From: Endomychus coccineus
Taxonomy: Eukaryota; Arthropoda; Insecta; Coleoptera; Endomychidae
Direction of reading: 5' to 3'
Assembly (NCBI GenBank): GCA_958510875.1
Contig: CAUEHT010000002.1
Location: 1-64,000, forward strand
DNA: 64,000 nt
The notes under the pieces were generated by a model. It had not been told where the DNA came from and ran no database searches. It saw only the letters and a list, made by a program, of their open reading frames with translations. Numbering within the stretch: position 1 is the first letter of the stretch; every line of letters begins with the position of its first letter. The translations under genes were made by a program, and so were the position numbers. Shown here piece after piece: positions 24,964 through 37,348 of this stretch.

Positions 24964-25096
24964 ATGAAAACTTCACGCCTAAGAAGACCCAAATGGTATA
25001 GTCGGAAGCTGAAATATCTATTTTTCCTGTGTTGCTTCGGTTTTCTCACAATTGTTTATTTAAATTTCGTGGAGCAAAACTTGAGTCGAATTGAAG
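24964..25096 (+). CDS. Possible first coding exon of a type II membrane protein
   Basis: ATG in good context (CAAAATGA) starts a basic stretch (KTSRLRRPKWYSRKLK), then a ~17-residue hydrophobic segment (YLFFLCCFGFLTIVYLN), then a GT donor (GAAG/GTAATA) after SRIEG. A short basic cytoplasmic tail plus one transmembrane anchor is the layout of Golgi glycosyltransferases and sulfotransferases, but no catalytic exon was recognised. Could be a decayed or chance exon. Confidence 0.35.
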
Positions 25097-25429
25097 GTAA
25101 TACGTTGTTAACCTTACTACGATAAAAGTTTTACAAAATCCGTTAGATATTTTATATGTTTGCATCACTTTCAAAAAGGTCAGTTTATCATCGCCTGACG
25201 GACTTCTAGCGGCAGAAGTGGAGGTTTATTTTACTAAACGCCATTTATTAAGAACGGTATGGGCAGGTACATTTCTCTTGAGTTTATAGTAGGAAAGGAG
25301 GGGAATAATAATATGAACAGATTTTGACAAGTCCCTATTCACCACGTGCATTTCATGAGCTTACAGTGGTACGTTTTTCACAGAAATTATATGTCCACTC
25401 TGCGTCCATATGCAATCCCCCCTCTAGCA

Positions 25430-26540
25430 CTGCCATTCGAATTTTGGATCTATCGCTCGCACCGCGTTATGCGTTCCCGTATATACGAGTGTAGGATATT
25501 TTTCTTTTGGCGGCGATAATCTGGTCTTTTTCAAGTGATGCAAACATAAAATATTCAACGTATTTTATAGGACTTTTTTTGTAGTTAGATTAACGTATTG
25601 CCTTTGATTTAAGTCAACGATTGCTCCTAAAGCAATTAAGTAAATACATAATTTTGTGATAGTTATTATCCTTATCTAGGTACTGCAGGAGGTTTTGATT
25701 CAAAAAACCTCTTCAAAGGCTAGTGATTTGCTACTAATATTTTTTTCAATTGTTAATTAATATCTTAATGTGCAGAATAGCCAAACAATAAAAAAGTACG
25801 ATTAATTTGATATATCCCAACATGTTTCAGCTACTATTGTCTAAAATTAACTGTTTGCTTCTTAGAAAAAAAATTGTTATTTAAAACATTAATTTGTTAA
25901 TAAGAAATTAAGTAAGTGATCTTGAGAGATGTGTATTATAAATACCTCTAATTCTATTCGAGATTCCTTATTTAAGACTCACCGTTCCTAGATTATAACA
26001 AGAATAGGAAACATTTCGGAAATAAAACACCATTTAAACACTGAAGTTCGCATATTTGCAAAAAATATTGAGTTTTATAATCAGCGTATTTTTCTATATT
26101 ATAATCCACCATAATCTTGCTGCGGTCCTGCAAAAACTATTTCAAAAGTTACCCCGAATGACACCTATACTCCTTTGTAGGAGGGACATTGAACACGATC
26201 TCAGAAGGCGAATTGTTAAGAATTACCTTGAACAACAACTAAAAGCTGGTGCCCGATTGGAATCAGACAATTAGAAAAAAAATCCAGTGCTGGTTGTCGA
26301 AATTCGAAGAATGTGAGGGTGTAGGTAATGTACCAGGAGATATAGTATTCTCCTTCTGTAACATTAAAAGACAATGGAAAAAACTTTATTAACGTATAAT
26401 ACCAGTATTAATGTTGTTCAGGAATGCAATTGTACAATAACGCATAATTTGCAATTATTGAGAACAGCCAAATTGTGAAACTCTTTGCCTAGTGAGGTCT
26501 TTGCAGATGACTTAACTCAGAACTATCCACTCTACGTTCA
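25430..26540. repeat. Segmental duplication, copy A
   Basis: Blocks 25,430-25,650, 25,690-25,790 and 25,860-26,540 match 27,045-27,255, 27,520-27,610 and 29,215-29,905 in the same order. Copy B is longer because a hammerhead fold-back and a MITE lie inside it. Confidence 0.75.
26174..26395 (+). other. Exon-like open segment in duplication
   Basis: Two overlapping open stretches (HDLRRRIVKNYLEQQLKAG, then WLSKFEECEGVGNVPGD) are also recognisable in copy B (29,530-29,730), where a stop and changes occur (SKFEECEGVVYEPGDRVFSF). Protein-level similarity between copies suggests former exons. Family not recognised. Confidence 0.3.
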
Positions 26541-27751
26541 TATGCAATCCCCTCGACCGAAATTTCGTCACTTAAAAATATTGCTCGACACATGCAGTGA
26601 TTCCCTACTCAATGTTGTTGACAGGAGGGTTGAAGTTGTCGTCAGTATATTTCGGAACATGCGATTTTTTCTAAATATCTCTCAGAAATCAATAGAAAAA
26701 GCGTGAATCCCGTTTTCCCAAAATTTGCGGTTCTGATAACAAATTTAACCCTTCTTTCAAGATTTTTGAGCAAGGGTTACTACATCTATCGTGTATCTGA
26801 CTAAACTTGGTCGGGCGGGGAGATGCATATGAATGCAAAGTGCACATACAATTTAAAAAGGTACCACTGTGGGCTAGTTATTAAAGACCTGTTACAAATG
26901 AAGTGCTTAGAGATTATAAGGTCCAAGTAATGAATAGCGACTTATTAACATCTGTTCATATTATCACCTCTCTCACTACGACAGACTCAAAAGAAAGGTA
27001 GCTGCACTTACCGATTTTGATTTTGATTAATGGAGCTTAGGAAAATGTCTAGCACTGCCGTTCCAATTTTGGTTCTATTATTCGCACCGCGTATGCGTTC
27101 TCGTATATACGAGTATACGCTATTTTTCTTCTGGCAGTGATAATGTGGTCTTTTTTTAAGTGACGCGAACATATAAGATATTCAACGGATCTTATGAGAC
27201 TTTTTTTGTAGTTAGAATAACATATCACCTTTAATTTAAGTCTACAATTGCTCTAACAAAGTTTTAAATCAACAATTGAGACACAAAACCGGAACAATAA
27301 AATAAAATTAAGATATTTCAGCTTCCGGATATCGGATTTAGGTCTACTAATTTTTGTTTAGCGTGTTAATATATCAAATGCTGAAGACCGCATGTTGATG
27401 TGACATTCCACTATGAAGATATTTTAATTGTTTTCAAGCCCTTTTTTTGAACAGTTAAAATAATCACTTTAAATGAATAATTTTAGGACAGTCGCATATA
27501 GGAATGTTAGGTAGTATCCGTATCCAGGCACTGCATGAGGTTTTGAGTCAAAAAACCTCTTCAAAGGCTAGTTATTTGGTATTTCTTTTCCAATTTTTGA
27601 GATTAATAGCTTAATATGTAATATATCCCAATAATGGAACGACTACTAATGCTTTGATATATCCAACATGTGTCAGCCAATATCAGGTACGATTTACAAT
27701 AAATTCGCGGGTACAGGTCACACTGACACATATACTCATTATTCTAGCCTT

Positions 27752-27790
27752 CACGTACGTTTGGGTCTCACGATCATCATCAGAAGATGA
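27752..27790 (-). ncRNA. Hammerhead-like motif, left arm of fold-back
   Basis: Minus strand: CTGATGA (27,783-27,777), T, stem GATC/GACC with GTGA loop, then CAAAC in place of GAAAC, followed by the palindrome ACGTACGT. The GAAA core is damaged. Inverted partner of 27,912-27,950. Confidence 0.45.
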
Positions 27791-27911
27791 TTGTTATTTT
27801 TTGTACAATCTCAACATAAAAAAACAAATTCTCCAATTTTACGGTAATTCGAATAACAGTTATCGGAGAAGTCTAGAGATATTTGGAGAATAGCATACAA
27901 ATAAGATGTCT

Positions 27912-27950
27912 TCTGATGATGGTCATGAGGCCGAAACTTACGTAAGGACG
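27912..27950 (+). ncRNA. Hammerhead-like motif, right arm of fold-back
   Basis: Perfect core: CTGATGA (27,913-27,919), T, stem GGTC/GGCC with ATGA loop, GAAAC (27,933-27,937), followed by the 10-bp palindrome CTTACGTAAG that could serve as dimer stem III. The base after stem III is G rather than the U of a NUH site, so cleavage may be lost in this copy. Confidence 0.6.
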
Positions 27951-27999
27951 AAAATAATAGGTATGTGTTAATTTGACATATCTCATGAGAATTTATATA

Positions 28000-29206
28000 C
28001 AGGATCTCCCAGGTTTTAGTAGCAGAACTTCAACAGTCGATAGAAAATTCGATTTTGAGAAAAAAGTTCCTATAAACATATATGCACAGATGCTTAATTT
28101 TTGAGATACAGGGTGTTGAACTTTATAGAAAATTTCCTAATTTTGCTAGTATCTCCGAAGATAATTAAGATGTCTGAATGAAATTTGGTGTCGTGGATGC
28201 ATAGAAAAGTCACCATATTTGCACATAATTCAAGACCGGTATTGCTCCCAGTGGCCTAGATATAGGTATTCAATAACAATAAATAGACCCCAAAAGTGTT
28301 ATCACCTTGTAAAGACAAATAAGGTCTTCTGACATTCCTTTGTACCTGGCACCATTTCACGGCTAATTTAATTTTTGTGATTAGCTACCACGACCATGAA
28401 AATCGGTGAAATAGAGGAACCTTAAATTAAAGAGCGTCGTTGAGTGACAATAATAAAATAAGCTGTCATTTCTAATCTGTACAGCGATATATTACAAAGA
28501 AAGGCCGAATAACAAATTTTTATTTCCAAAAATGTTCAAGCCAGATAACTACAATGTACTTTAATTAATAGTAAGTTCACCTACAAGAGTTAACACGACA
28601 CCATTTTCTAAATTTTGTGTGTTAATTTTGAAGAAATTGATCGAAATGATTCCCATTTTCTTGTATACATGGTTCATTCGCAACGTCGTATAATAGATAT
28701 TCTAACTTCAACGAAAACCTTTTTCCAATTTTCATCAGATTTTCATGGGGGTGGTATTAATCACGAAAATCAAATTTGTCGTGAAACGGTGCCAGGTACA
28801 AAGAAATAGCAAGAGACCTTATTTGTTTGGAGTTAAATACTGCAATTTGTTACTAAAAAGTAACCTATACAGGATGATAACACTTTTCGGGTCAATTTAT
28901 TGTTATTAAATACCTATATCTACGCCACTGGAAATATTAATGGTCTGAAATTATGTGCAAAAAGGGTAACCTTTCTACACATCCATGGTACTGAATTTCA
29001 TTGAGATAAAGATATCTCAATGAAATGATAATCAAGAGATTATCTTCGGAGATACAAACAAAATTACGACATATTTTATAAAACTCAACACCCTAGTATC
29101 TCAAAAATTGAGCTTCTGTGCATATAAGTTGATAGGAACTATTTTTCTCAAAATCAAATTTTCTATCAACTGTTGAAGTTCTGCTTCTAAGACCTGGTAC
29201 ACCCTG
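28000..29206. mobile_element. Fold-back MITE, 1.2 kb, TA-flanked
   Basis: Ends CAGGATCTCCCAGG and CCTGGTACACCCTG lie between TA dinucleotides. The arms pair over most of their length (28,000-28,370 against 28,790-29,206). No transposase. Tips share CAGG-type ends with the mariner at 9,311-11,562 but the interiors differ, so mobilisation by a mariner/Tc1 relative is likely. Confidence 0.75.
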
Positions 29207-29907
29207 TATAACTATCAGTTTCTTAGAAAATTAATGAATAAAAACCATAATTTGTTAATAACAAATAAAAGGTCGTAAGTGATCTTAAAAAATGTGTATT
29301 ATAAATATGTTTGATTTGGATCTAGATTTCTTATTTACGACTCACCGTTCCTTGATAATAGCAAATATTGGAAACATTTTGCAATAAGTTACTGTTTAAA
29401 AATTGAAGCTCGCAGATTTGGAAAAAATTAATTAGTTTTTAAATCAGCGCATTTATCTACACTATAATCCACCATGAACTCGTTGCTGTCCTGCAAAAAC
29501 TATTACCCTGAATGACCTATACTCATTTGTAGGAAGGAATTACCTTCTACAACGGCTACAAGCTGGTGCGGTGTCTAATTAAATTCAAAGTCATCAAGAC
29601 AAACAGAAAAAAAAACTTTAAATTCCAGGGTTGGTAGTCGAAATTTGAAGAATGTGAGGGTGTAGTTTATGAACCAGGAGACAGAGTCTTCTCCTTTTAT
29701 AACATAAAAAGAGAATGCAAAGAAAGTTGATAATCTAAATAACTTTGATCCTATTTTATGAAGCTCGATCAAACTTTATCGACTTGTGGTACTCGTATTG
29801 ATGTTGTTCAGTTCAATTTTACAATAATGCATAACTTGCAATTATTGAGATCGGCCAAATTGTGAAACTCTTAACCTGGTGAGGTTTTTTCAGAAGACTG
29901 AACCCAG

Positions 29908-30169
29908 AACTTTGAGACTGTTGATCCTGAATCTAATTATGTAAAAAAAGAATTCGATATCAACGATATTACATTCATTAAGCTGACTGATACCGAAGAT
30001 ACATGTTCCTTTAAAATGGGCGAAAGTGAAGTTATTCTTCAATCTCTACTGGTACCAGAGGGCTGTTCTCGAGGAGTAGTTGTACGTGAGTTTATAAGCT
30101 TCAGGAAACGACGTCCACGATTGAGACGAATTTTCAACTTTCCAAATAATAAAAATGCAACCTTGCGTT
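29908..30169 (+). CDS. Unidentified exon candidate (87 codons)
   Basis: Open between an AG acceptor (CCCAG/AAC) and a GTGAGT donor. Contains DPESNYVKKEFDINDI, EDTCSFKMGESEVI and a basic end FRKRRPRLRRIF. A degenerate inverted copy lies at 34,755-34,990. Phase does not join directly to the exon at 24,964-25,096, so any link needs intermediate exons. Confidence 0.4.
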
Positions 30170-31320
30170 GTGAGTTTATCAAATAATCAACTTTTTTTCT
30201 ATCAAAATGTCCTAGGCTTACCCAACTGACTTCTATGATTAAGTAATTAGTTTCACTTATCCAATAATAATACTATGTGAAACGAGTTTGACAAATAATT
30301 TTCTACACTTAAACTTTTTGATAATATGTATAACTGTATACCGTAAAGATCATAACAGTATCACATTGTCACTAGAACTAGTGAACTAAACAACGTGGAG
30401 GTGATGTGTCTATCGCAGTTATAAAAATCATCAATATCTAAAGAACTAACTGTCTTAGGAAACAACAAAGTGTTAAAATCCAACTTCAGAAGTCTCACTT
30501 AATACTATCCATAACTCACTTTCCGCTAAATTCTGAAATCGAATCCTATTTAGAACATTTATGCCTACCCGAATTATCAGTATAGCAGTATTATTATTGA
30601 GTAGATAGGTGTATTTCAAAATAAATGAATGTAGATGACACAGTTTCATGATATTATCAATGGAATCATTGACATTTGGTCCCTAAAATGCTCATTGTGC
30701 AAACGAATTACTAAAAGTATACAAAAACTAATTTTCGAGAAGAATTGCTAATAAGCAATTCAAAAGAATATATATATATAGAAGACTATAATTTGTCCTT
30801 TGAGCTAAGGGAATCGGTGTAGACCTATTTGATGAACGATAAAAAAATATGTATCCACGAATCTGAAAATAATTTTATAAATGAATCAAAAGAATTTTGC
30901 AATTAAGTAAAAACTAACAAAGCCTATATGAGTTGTATGTATTTCGATAATATATTATAAAAACCCTCTTCCTTCCAGAATATATACTGTGAAAAGAAAT
31001 TGAACAATCTCCCTATAAAAGATACCCGCTTTGATTCCTCTCAATAATTTATCCTCAGTTCACATTTCTTATACTGATATAATTAATACCATTTCTCATC
31101 CCAAGCTTAATTCCTGATGGAATACCAGACTATTTTGAAAGACACTATAATCATAATTTAGCTCATCCTTTCTTCTTAATTTATAATAAGTATCTAAGTG
31201 AGGGTGAATTCCCCATAAGCTTTCAGAGTAATTCCTGTACATAAGTCGGAAAGAAAATCACATGTTCATAGATACCGACCAATATGAATTAATTAATTTT
31301 GCTGAAATCAAAAGCGCATC
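30170..31320. other. Non-coding, partly inverted-duplicated
   Basis: No supported gene. 30,560-30,830 is inverted-repeated at 34,480-34,740, so 29.9-30.8 kb and 34.5-35.0 kb are the two arms of a larger inverted duplication around the PLE-1 cluster. Confidence 0.5.
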
Positions 31321-31666
31321 AGTCGTTGAGGAGAATATGAGGTGAACTGTGTATACATATATTAAAGACCCAGCACGCAGGTATGGAGGTGTCTATATGA
31401 CCTATGGTGATGTGGCAACACCTTCGGAGGCAGCAACGACCACAAGGTGTACGCATATATACAATTTTCGGAGGCCACATGATACACTCTGTGCTGCTCA
31501 TATATGACCCTTCAAAAATTTGGAAATCATTTCCCCTCTCAAGAAATCCGAATTGGTTATCATTTCAACACCTCATATATAAATTTTATATCAATGTAAC
31601 TCAATCAGAAGACCCGGAGGCGAGGTCGCCTCTTCCGTGTACCGGAGGCGACAACATACCGTGCAT

Positions 31667-31668
<2 letters not shown>
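31321..31668. other. Non-coding segment with GGAGGCGACAAC-type motifs
   Basis: Carries the GC-rich half-site also seen at 21,725-21,940. Ends in (TA)n. No reliable ORF. Confidence 0.4.

Positions 31669-31740
<72 letters not shown>
31669..31740. repeat. (TA)n microsatellite
   Basis: About 70 bp of pure TA at the 3' border of a PLE-1 derivative. Confidence 0.95.
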
Positions 31741-31742
<2 letters not shown>

Positions 31743-32893
31743 TTTTATTGATATTCTTGAACCATTTGTAATATTTGTATGCTTTCTTGGTATATTGGTT
31801 CGTATATATACTGAAAATAAAATGAAATAAAAATTCTTCTTGACGTTTCGACAATGTTTATTGCCTTTATCAAAATGTGAATTAGTGTTTCCATGTAATT
31901 TAGAGAAGAATAGATGATTTCGATTAATGAAATGCGTCTGCAGCCGACTTGTGTTTTAAGATCCAATTAAAACTGCAGAAAACATTGGATCGGTTGTGTG
32001 TGAAAGAGTTATGTATGGCTAATTACAATTTGAAATGGATTGAATTTGATTAAATACAAGACATTCTAAGATTGTACAATTATAAATATCTATGGTTATT
32101 GTATGAATTAGTTATTCTATGATAAACACTCTATCCACATTTATTATAATCAACTATACAAGTTTAAGATAATTCTATGGAATTTTAACCTCAAAATTGT
32201 TACTCATAGTGTCATAGTTAAACAATACGTTATCTTTTTTAGGTTGAATTTTGAATAGACATTTACAAATGTCAGATATTAAGAGGTTTCAATACTTTCA
32301 ATTGAAGATAAGCATTATCTAAGTACTCACTATTGAGAATGATGTGATTATCATTGATTTTTGAAAATGTTGGTATTATTCTTAAACTTTATAGTCGTAA
32401 TAAGTATATTTTCCTATTTTCTCTTCTGAATGGCGAAAGTATTCATCATCTTTGAGAACGTTTTCAATAAATGGACGGTGTAGAATCCATAATTTTCTTC
32501 AATTTTCTTATAAAAAGCCATGATTCTTATGATGTATGTATATTGATATTGAGAGTAGTGTATTCTTGAAAAATAAAAAACCTATTTCACCAGGCGAAAT
32601 TATTCTTTTATTGATATTCTTGAACCATTTGTAATACTTGTATGCTTTCTTGGTATATTGGTTCGTATATATACTGAAAATAAAATGAAATAAAAATTCT
32701 TCTTGACGTTTCGACAATGTTTATTGCCTTTATCAAAATGTGAATTAGTGTTTCCATGTAATTTAGAAAAGAATAGATGATTTCGATTAATGAAATGCGT
32801 CTGCAGCCGACTTGTGTTTTAAGATCCAATTAAAACTGCAGAAAACATTGGATCGATTGTGTGTGAAAGAGTTATGTATGGCTAATTACATAG
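31741..32893 (-). mobile_element. Mini-PLE-1 flanked by two pLTRs
   Basis: Leftwards: pLTR (32,893-32,590, core at 32,705-32,736), leader, ORF N-terminus from ATG ~32,518, deletion junction at ~32,255, then 3' pLTR (to 31,741, core at 31,842-31,873). This is the most complete example of the internally deleted form. RT and nuclease are absent, so it would need a full PLE in trans. Confidence 0.75.
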
Positions 32894-33231
32894 AATAACT
32901 AATTCATACAATAACCATAGATATTTATAATTGTACAATCTTAGAATGTCTTGTATTTAATCAAATTCAATCCATTTCAAATTGTAATTTGCCATACATA
33001 ACTCTTTCACACACAACCGATCCAATGTTTTCTGCAGTTTTAATTGGATCTTAAAACACAAGTCGGCTGCAGACGCATTTCATTAATCGAAATCATCTAT
33101 TCTTTTCTAAATTACATGGAAACACTAATTCACATTTTGATAAAGGCAATAAACATTGTCGAAACGTCAAGAAGAATTTTTATTTCATTTTATTTTCAGT
33201 ATATATACGAACCAATATACCAAGAAAGCAT

Positions 33232-33235
<4 letters not shown>
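32890..33235 (+). repeat. PLE-1 pLTR, plus strand
   Basis: Inverted relative to the previous element with the axis near 32,888. Ribozyme-like core at 33,137-33,168. Ends in (TA)n. Confidence 0.75.

Positions 33236-33302
<67 letters not shown>
33236..33302. repeat. (TA)n microsatellite
   Basis: Joins a PLE-1 pLTR to a tRNA-like repeat unit. Confidence 0.95.
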
Positions 33303-33305
<3 letters not shown>

Positions 33306-33803
33306 CTTAAGAGATATAGAATTAAATTTTCTGAATTATGAAGATAACTTAGATAATTTAACATAGGATAATATATATATATATATATATAAACAAGTTT
33401 AAAGTTTCTTTGCCTAATTGGCCACTATCGTGTATGTAACTTAAGAGATATAGAATTAAATTTTCTGAATTATGAAGATAACTTAGATAATTTAACATAG
33501 GATTATAAAGATGAATAAACGTAAAAGATTGAACCATAGGCGGGATTCGAACCCACATTTTTGGATTCCTAGTCCAGGGTGTTTACCAATTACATCACTT
33601 CGGTCCTGTTAGATTTTTATATTTTTGTAAATATAAACCTCTGAAAAGATAGTAGATCATTGATAAACACAATGCGATTCGATGCCCTACCATAGATCAA
33701 CTATTCACGCACATTCATCTGAAGTTCAGTCGTTTTTTGAAGTAAGGATTGTAGGTTAGTACTGTCATTTGAATAAGAACTGTCAAGTAACTGCCAACCA
33801 TAG
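33303..33803 (-). repeat. tRNA-like repeat unit
   Basis: Same ~480-bp family as 7,637-9,280, with an internal (TA)n at ~33,370-33,390. The tRNA-like module is at 33,533-33,604; its anticodon loop reads CTAGGAA instead of CTAGAAA. Confidence 0.7.
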
Positions 33804-33827
33804 TATATATATATATATATATATATA

Positions 33828-34470
33828 TTTGTATACTTTCTTGGTATATTGGTTCGTATATATACTGAAAATAAAATGAAATAAAAATTCTTTTTGACGT
33901 TTCGACAATGTTTATTGTCTTTATCAAAATTAGTGAATTAGTGTTACCATGTAACTTAGAAAAGAATAGATGATTTCGATTAATGAAATGCGTCTGCAGC
34001 CGACTTGTGTTTTAAGATCCAATTAAAACTGCAGAAAAAGTTGGATCGGTTGTGTGTGAAAGAGTAATGTATGGCTAATTACAATTTGAAATGGATTGAA
34101 TTTGATTGAATACAAGATATTTTAAGATTGTACAATTATAAATATCTATGATTATTGTATGAATTAGTTATTCTATGATAAACACTCTATTCACATCTAT
34201 TATAATCAAATATTCAAGTTTAAGATAATTCTATGGAATTTAACTTCAAAATTGTTACTTATAGTGTCATAGTTAAATAATACGTTATCTTTTTTAGGTT
34301 CAATTTTGAATAGACATTCACAAGTGTCAGATATTAAGAGGTTTTGATACTTTAATTTAAATGTTTCTTTGAATTGAAGATGACCGTTATCTGAGTACTC
34401 ACTATTGAAAATGATGTCATTGATTTTTGAAAATTTTGGTATTATTCTTAAACTTTATAGTCGTAATAAT
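33828..34470 (-). mobile_element. Mini-PLE-1 derivative
   Basis: Shows the same ORF-to-pLTR junction (~34,312) as the other mini copies. The core at 33,896-33,927 has stem II GACAA/TTGTC, a fully Watson-Crick version of the G-U-containing stem elsewhere. Confidence 0.7.
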
Positions 34471-34754
34471 TTTTTTATCGTTCATCAAATAGGTCTACAA
34501 TGTTTTCCTTAACTCAGAGAACAAATTATAGTCTGCTGCTGAGTTGGTTCTTTTGAATTGCTTATTAGCCTCAATTCCTTTCAAAATTCAACTTTTGTAT
34601 ACTTTTGATAATTCGTTTGCGAAGTGAAGTTGGCACAATGAGCAGTTTAGGGACCAAATGTCAATGATTTCATTCATAATAACATGAAACATGAACATGA
34701 ACATTTATTTCAAAATTCTATCCACTTGATAATAATATTGCTGTACTGATAATT

Positions 34755-34990
34755 CGGTAAGAAATAAATGGTTGCATTTTTGTTGCTTGGAAAGTTGAAA
34801 ATTCGTCTCAATCGTGGACGTCACTTCCTGAAGCTTTGATCTCTGGTACCAGTAGAGATTGAAGAATATTTTCCCATTATAAAGGAACATGTATCTTCGG
34901 TCAGTTTAATGAATATGATATCGTTGATATTTATTTCGTTTTTTACATAATTAGATTCACGATCAACGATAGTAGATGTGCTAGGCCGGT
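34755..34990 (-). pseudogene. Degenerate inverted copy of the 29.9-kb exon
   Basis: Minus strand keeps ESNYVKNEININDI and EDTCSFIMGK, then loses frame. It abuts the repeat beginning near 34,967. Confidence 0.5.
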
Positions 34991-35860
34991 TCGGGCTCAA
35001 AATCGACCTCTTTTGCATGTAAATCTCCATAAGGAAATCTAAGGTTCATTTTAGCGAAAACGGTTCCCTTCAAGGTCATCCACAATCGCGCATTCGCCGT
35101 CATAGAAGTATATGGTTCACCAATCGATGGTATATGGTTTGGTAATCTATGGTGCACCTGACTATGCTCTATGATTCAACAATCGATGGACAGGTAGGCT
35201 ATGGTTTGGTAATCTATGATTCCCCCAACTATGGTCAGGCAAATCTATGTTTTTTCCAATCTGCAGTCTGTGAACTAGTCATCTGTGTACTCGCATTCTA
35301 CTGAAATGAATATTTTTTATCCTACACTGGATTCGAACCAGAGAAATTATTTCCAAAGTTAGGTGACTCAACCGTCCAGCTATGGAGGACTTGAATTAAT
35401 CAATTTAAATGTATATAACCTACTGAAATGAATTTTGACTTACACCAGATTTGAACCCGAGAAATAAATTCCAAAATCAACGGCTTAACCGCTCAGCTAT
35501 GGAGGACTTGAGAATGAGTGATTTTAATGTAGTATATATAATCTGAGACAACTCTACTGAAAAATGAATTTTGTCCTACACCAGATTCGAACCAGGGAAA
35601 TAAATTCCACAATCGACGCCTTAACCGCTGAGCTATGGTGGACATGATAACAATCGTCTTTAATGTAGTAGATATAGCTCCGGTGCACCCAAGGTTTGTC
35701 ACGTGAGTCTAGCCTAATGTCACCTGTTTCATCTTGATTATAGGTAAAGGTGAGCCTAACCTCATCCATAATAAGTTTAAATCGAAAGAATGTGATTTTT
35801 GTGTCACACAATTAGTTTGAAAGTTGAAAATAGTAAATCTGAACACGTGCTCCAATATTC
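34967..35860. repeat. 0.9-kb repeat with three tRNA-like modules, copy 1
   Basis: Direct repeat of 42,697-43,600. Begins with ATGTGCTAGGCCGGTT, then short degenerate CTATGG-rich repeats, then three minus-strand tRNA-like modules at 35,320-35,389, 35,437-35,505 and 35,574-35,643. Each has a B box (GGTTCGAA or close) and acceptor TCCTCCA/TGTAGGA or a variant. Confidence 0.75.
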
Positions 35861-36110
35861 AAAAAGTATGTCATTCGAAATATCAGTAATTGCATTGATG
35901 GGTCGAATTGAATACACATCGTATAAAATTAATAATCTAATTCTATAAAATGAAAAAAATAGTTATGATATCACACATATTTTATTAACGATTCAGAATA
36001 ATCTCTCTTTCTATAGAGTTCAGTAAAGGTCAAGAAGCGATATGAATATGATAAATTCAAATTATTAATAGAAAATAATTCTAACATCTCATATGCATAT
36101 TTGTTTTAAT

Positions 36111-36113
<3 letters not shown>

Positions 36114-36194
<81 letters not shown>
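36114..36194. repeat. (GT)n microsatellite
   Basis: About 80 bp of GT. The Cys-Val reading frame across it is an artefact. Confidence 0.95.
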
Positions 36195-36197
<3 letters not shown>

Positions 36198-37316
36198 TGT
36201 GTCCGTTTGTGTGACCTCGGCAGAGATTCGGGCGTCCTAACCTTGCAGACATTTAGCTTCTCGTGGTCTTCGATATGTTTGTCTACGAAAAAAGTGGATG
36301 CTTGCGATTCCAGATAGAAATCGTGTTAACGAAGCCTTTTATGTGTGCGAGCATGTATAGCGAAAAAAGAGAAGTTATTTTTGAGGTGAGTAATACATTT
36401 TGACAAGAGTAAAAACAAACCCCTCCATATAACAATTTTTACGTAAGTAAGCATTTAGAGAATATATTCCCCTCCTAATTTCTCATTTATTGATATTTAT
36501 AATTCCTTCTAGCAAATGCGATATATTTCATCAAGTTTAGTTTAGTTATCGCTGAAAATATCTTTTCCTCGAGAATTTCACCCATGTTTTGACACATCCA
36601 ATTCATTTTTTATCTATTTACGTTTCTTGTATCCATATCAACAGAGAACATTTATTAGATTCAGTATAATTTCCTTATAATCCACCATTACATATCTTTC
36701 GAGAGTTTTTATAAACAAACCCCTCTATTTAACAATTTTGTACGTAAGTAAGCATTTAGAGGATATCTCCCCCCACTGCATTTTCAAGTGATATTTTATC
36801 ATTCAATGTTAGGTTTTATAAAATAGTTTATAGATGTATGAAATTATCAAAACACTTTCTATATCTTCCTTTATCGAAAGCATATTCACAGGGAAAATCA
36901 AAAATATAGACTTCTTGAGAAATTATTTATTGTTATTATTATTATTATAAGAGGGAAAAAGATTCAATACAAAAACATTTATCTTCAAAATATCATCTGT
37001 AAAATACATGAAACCATATAAACAATCAATATAAAGAACATTTATTCTCAAAAATAACATATAATTTATAATTAAAGAGACTTCTTGAAAAATCATTATC
37101 AATATTAGTATTATCATTATTATTATTATTTACCGATGTATAACTATAATAAAGGAAAGTAAAGAAAAGATGAGTTCATGAACAAGGTTTATTTCCACAC
37201 CCACCACAGGGGTAGAGTAAGAGGGTGCGTTTCTGTTTCGCGGAATAACATATAATTTGAGACTTCTTGAAAAGTCATTATCAATATCAGTATTATTATG
37301 ATTATTATTATTATTA

Positions 37317-37348
<32 letters not shown>

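Larger units (their letters stand above)
27045..29905. repeat. Segmental duplication, copy B (with insertions)
   Basis: Second copy of 25,430-26,540. The fold-back at 27,735-27,950 and the MITE at 28,000-29,206 separate its halves. Confidence 0.7.

Noticed and set aside
36093..36317. Cys-Val repeat ORF
   Set aside because: It is a (GT)n microsatellite.
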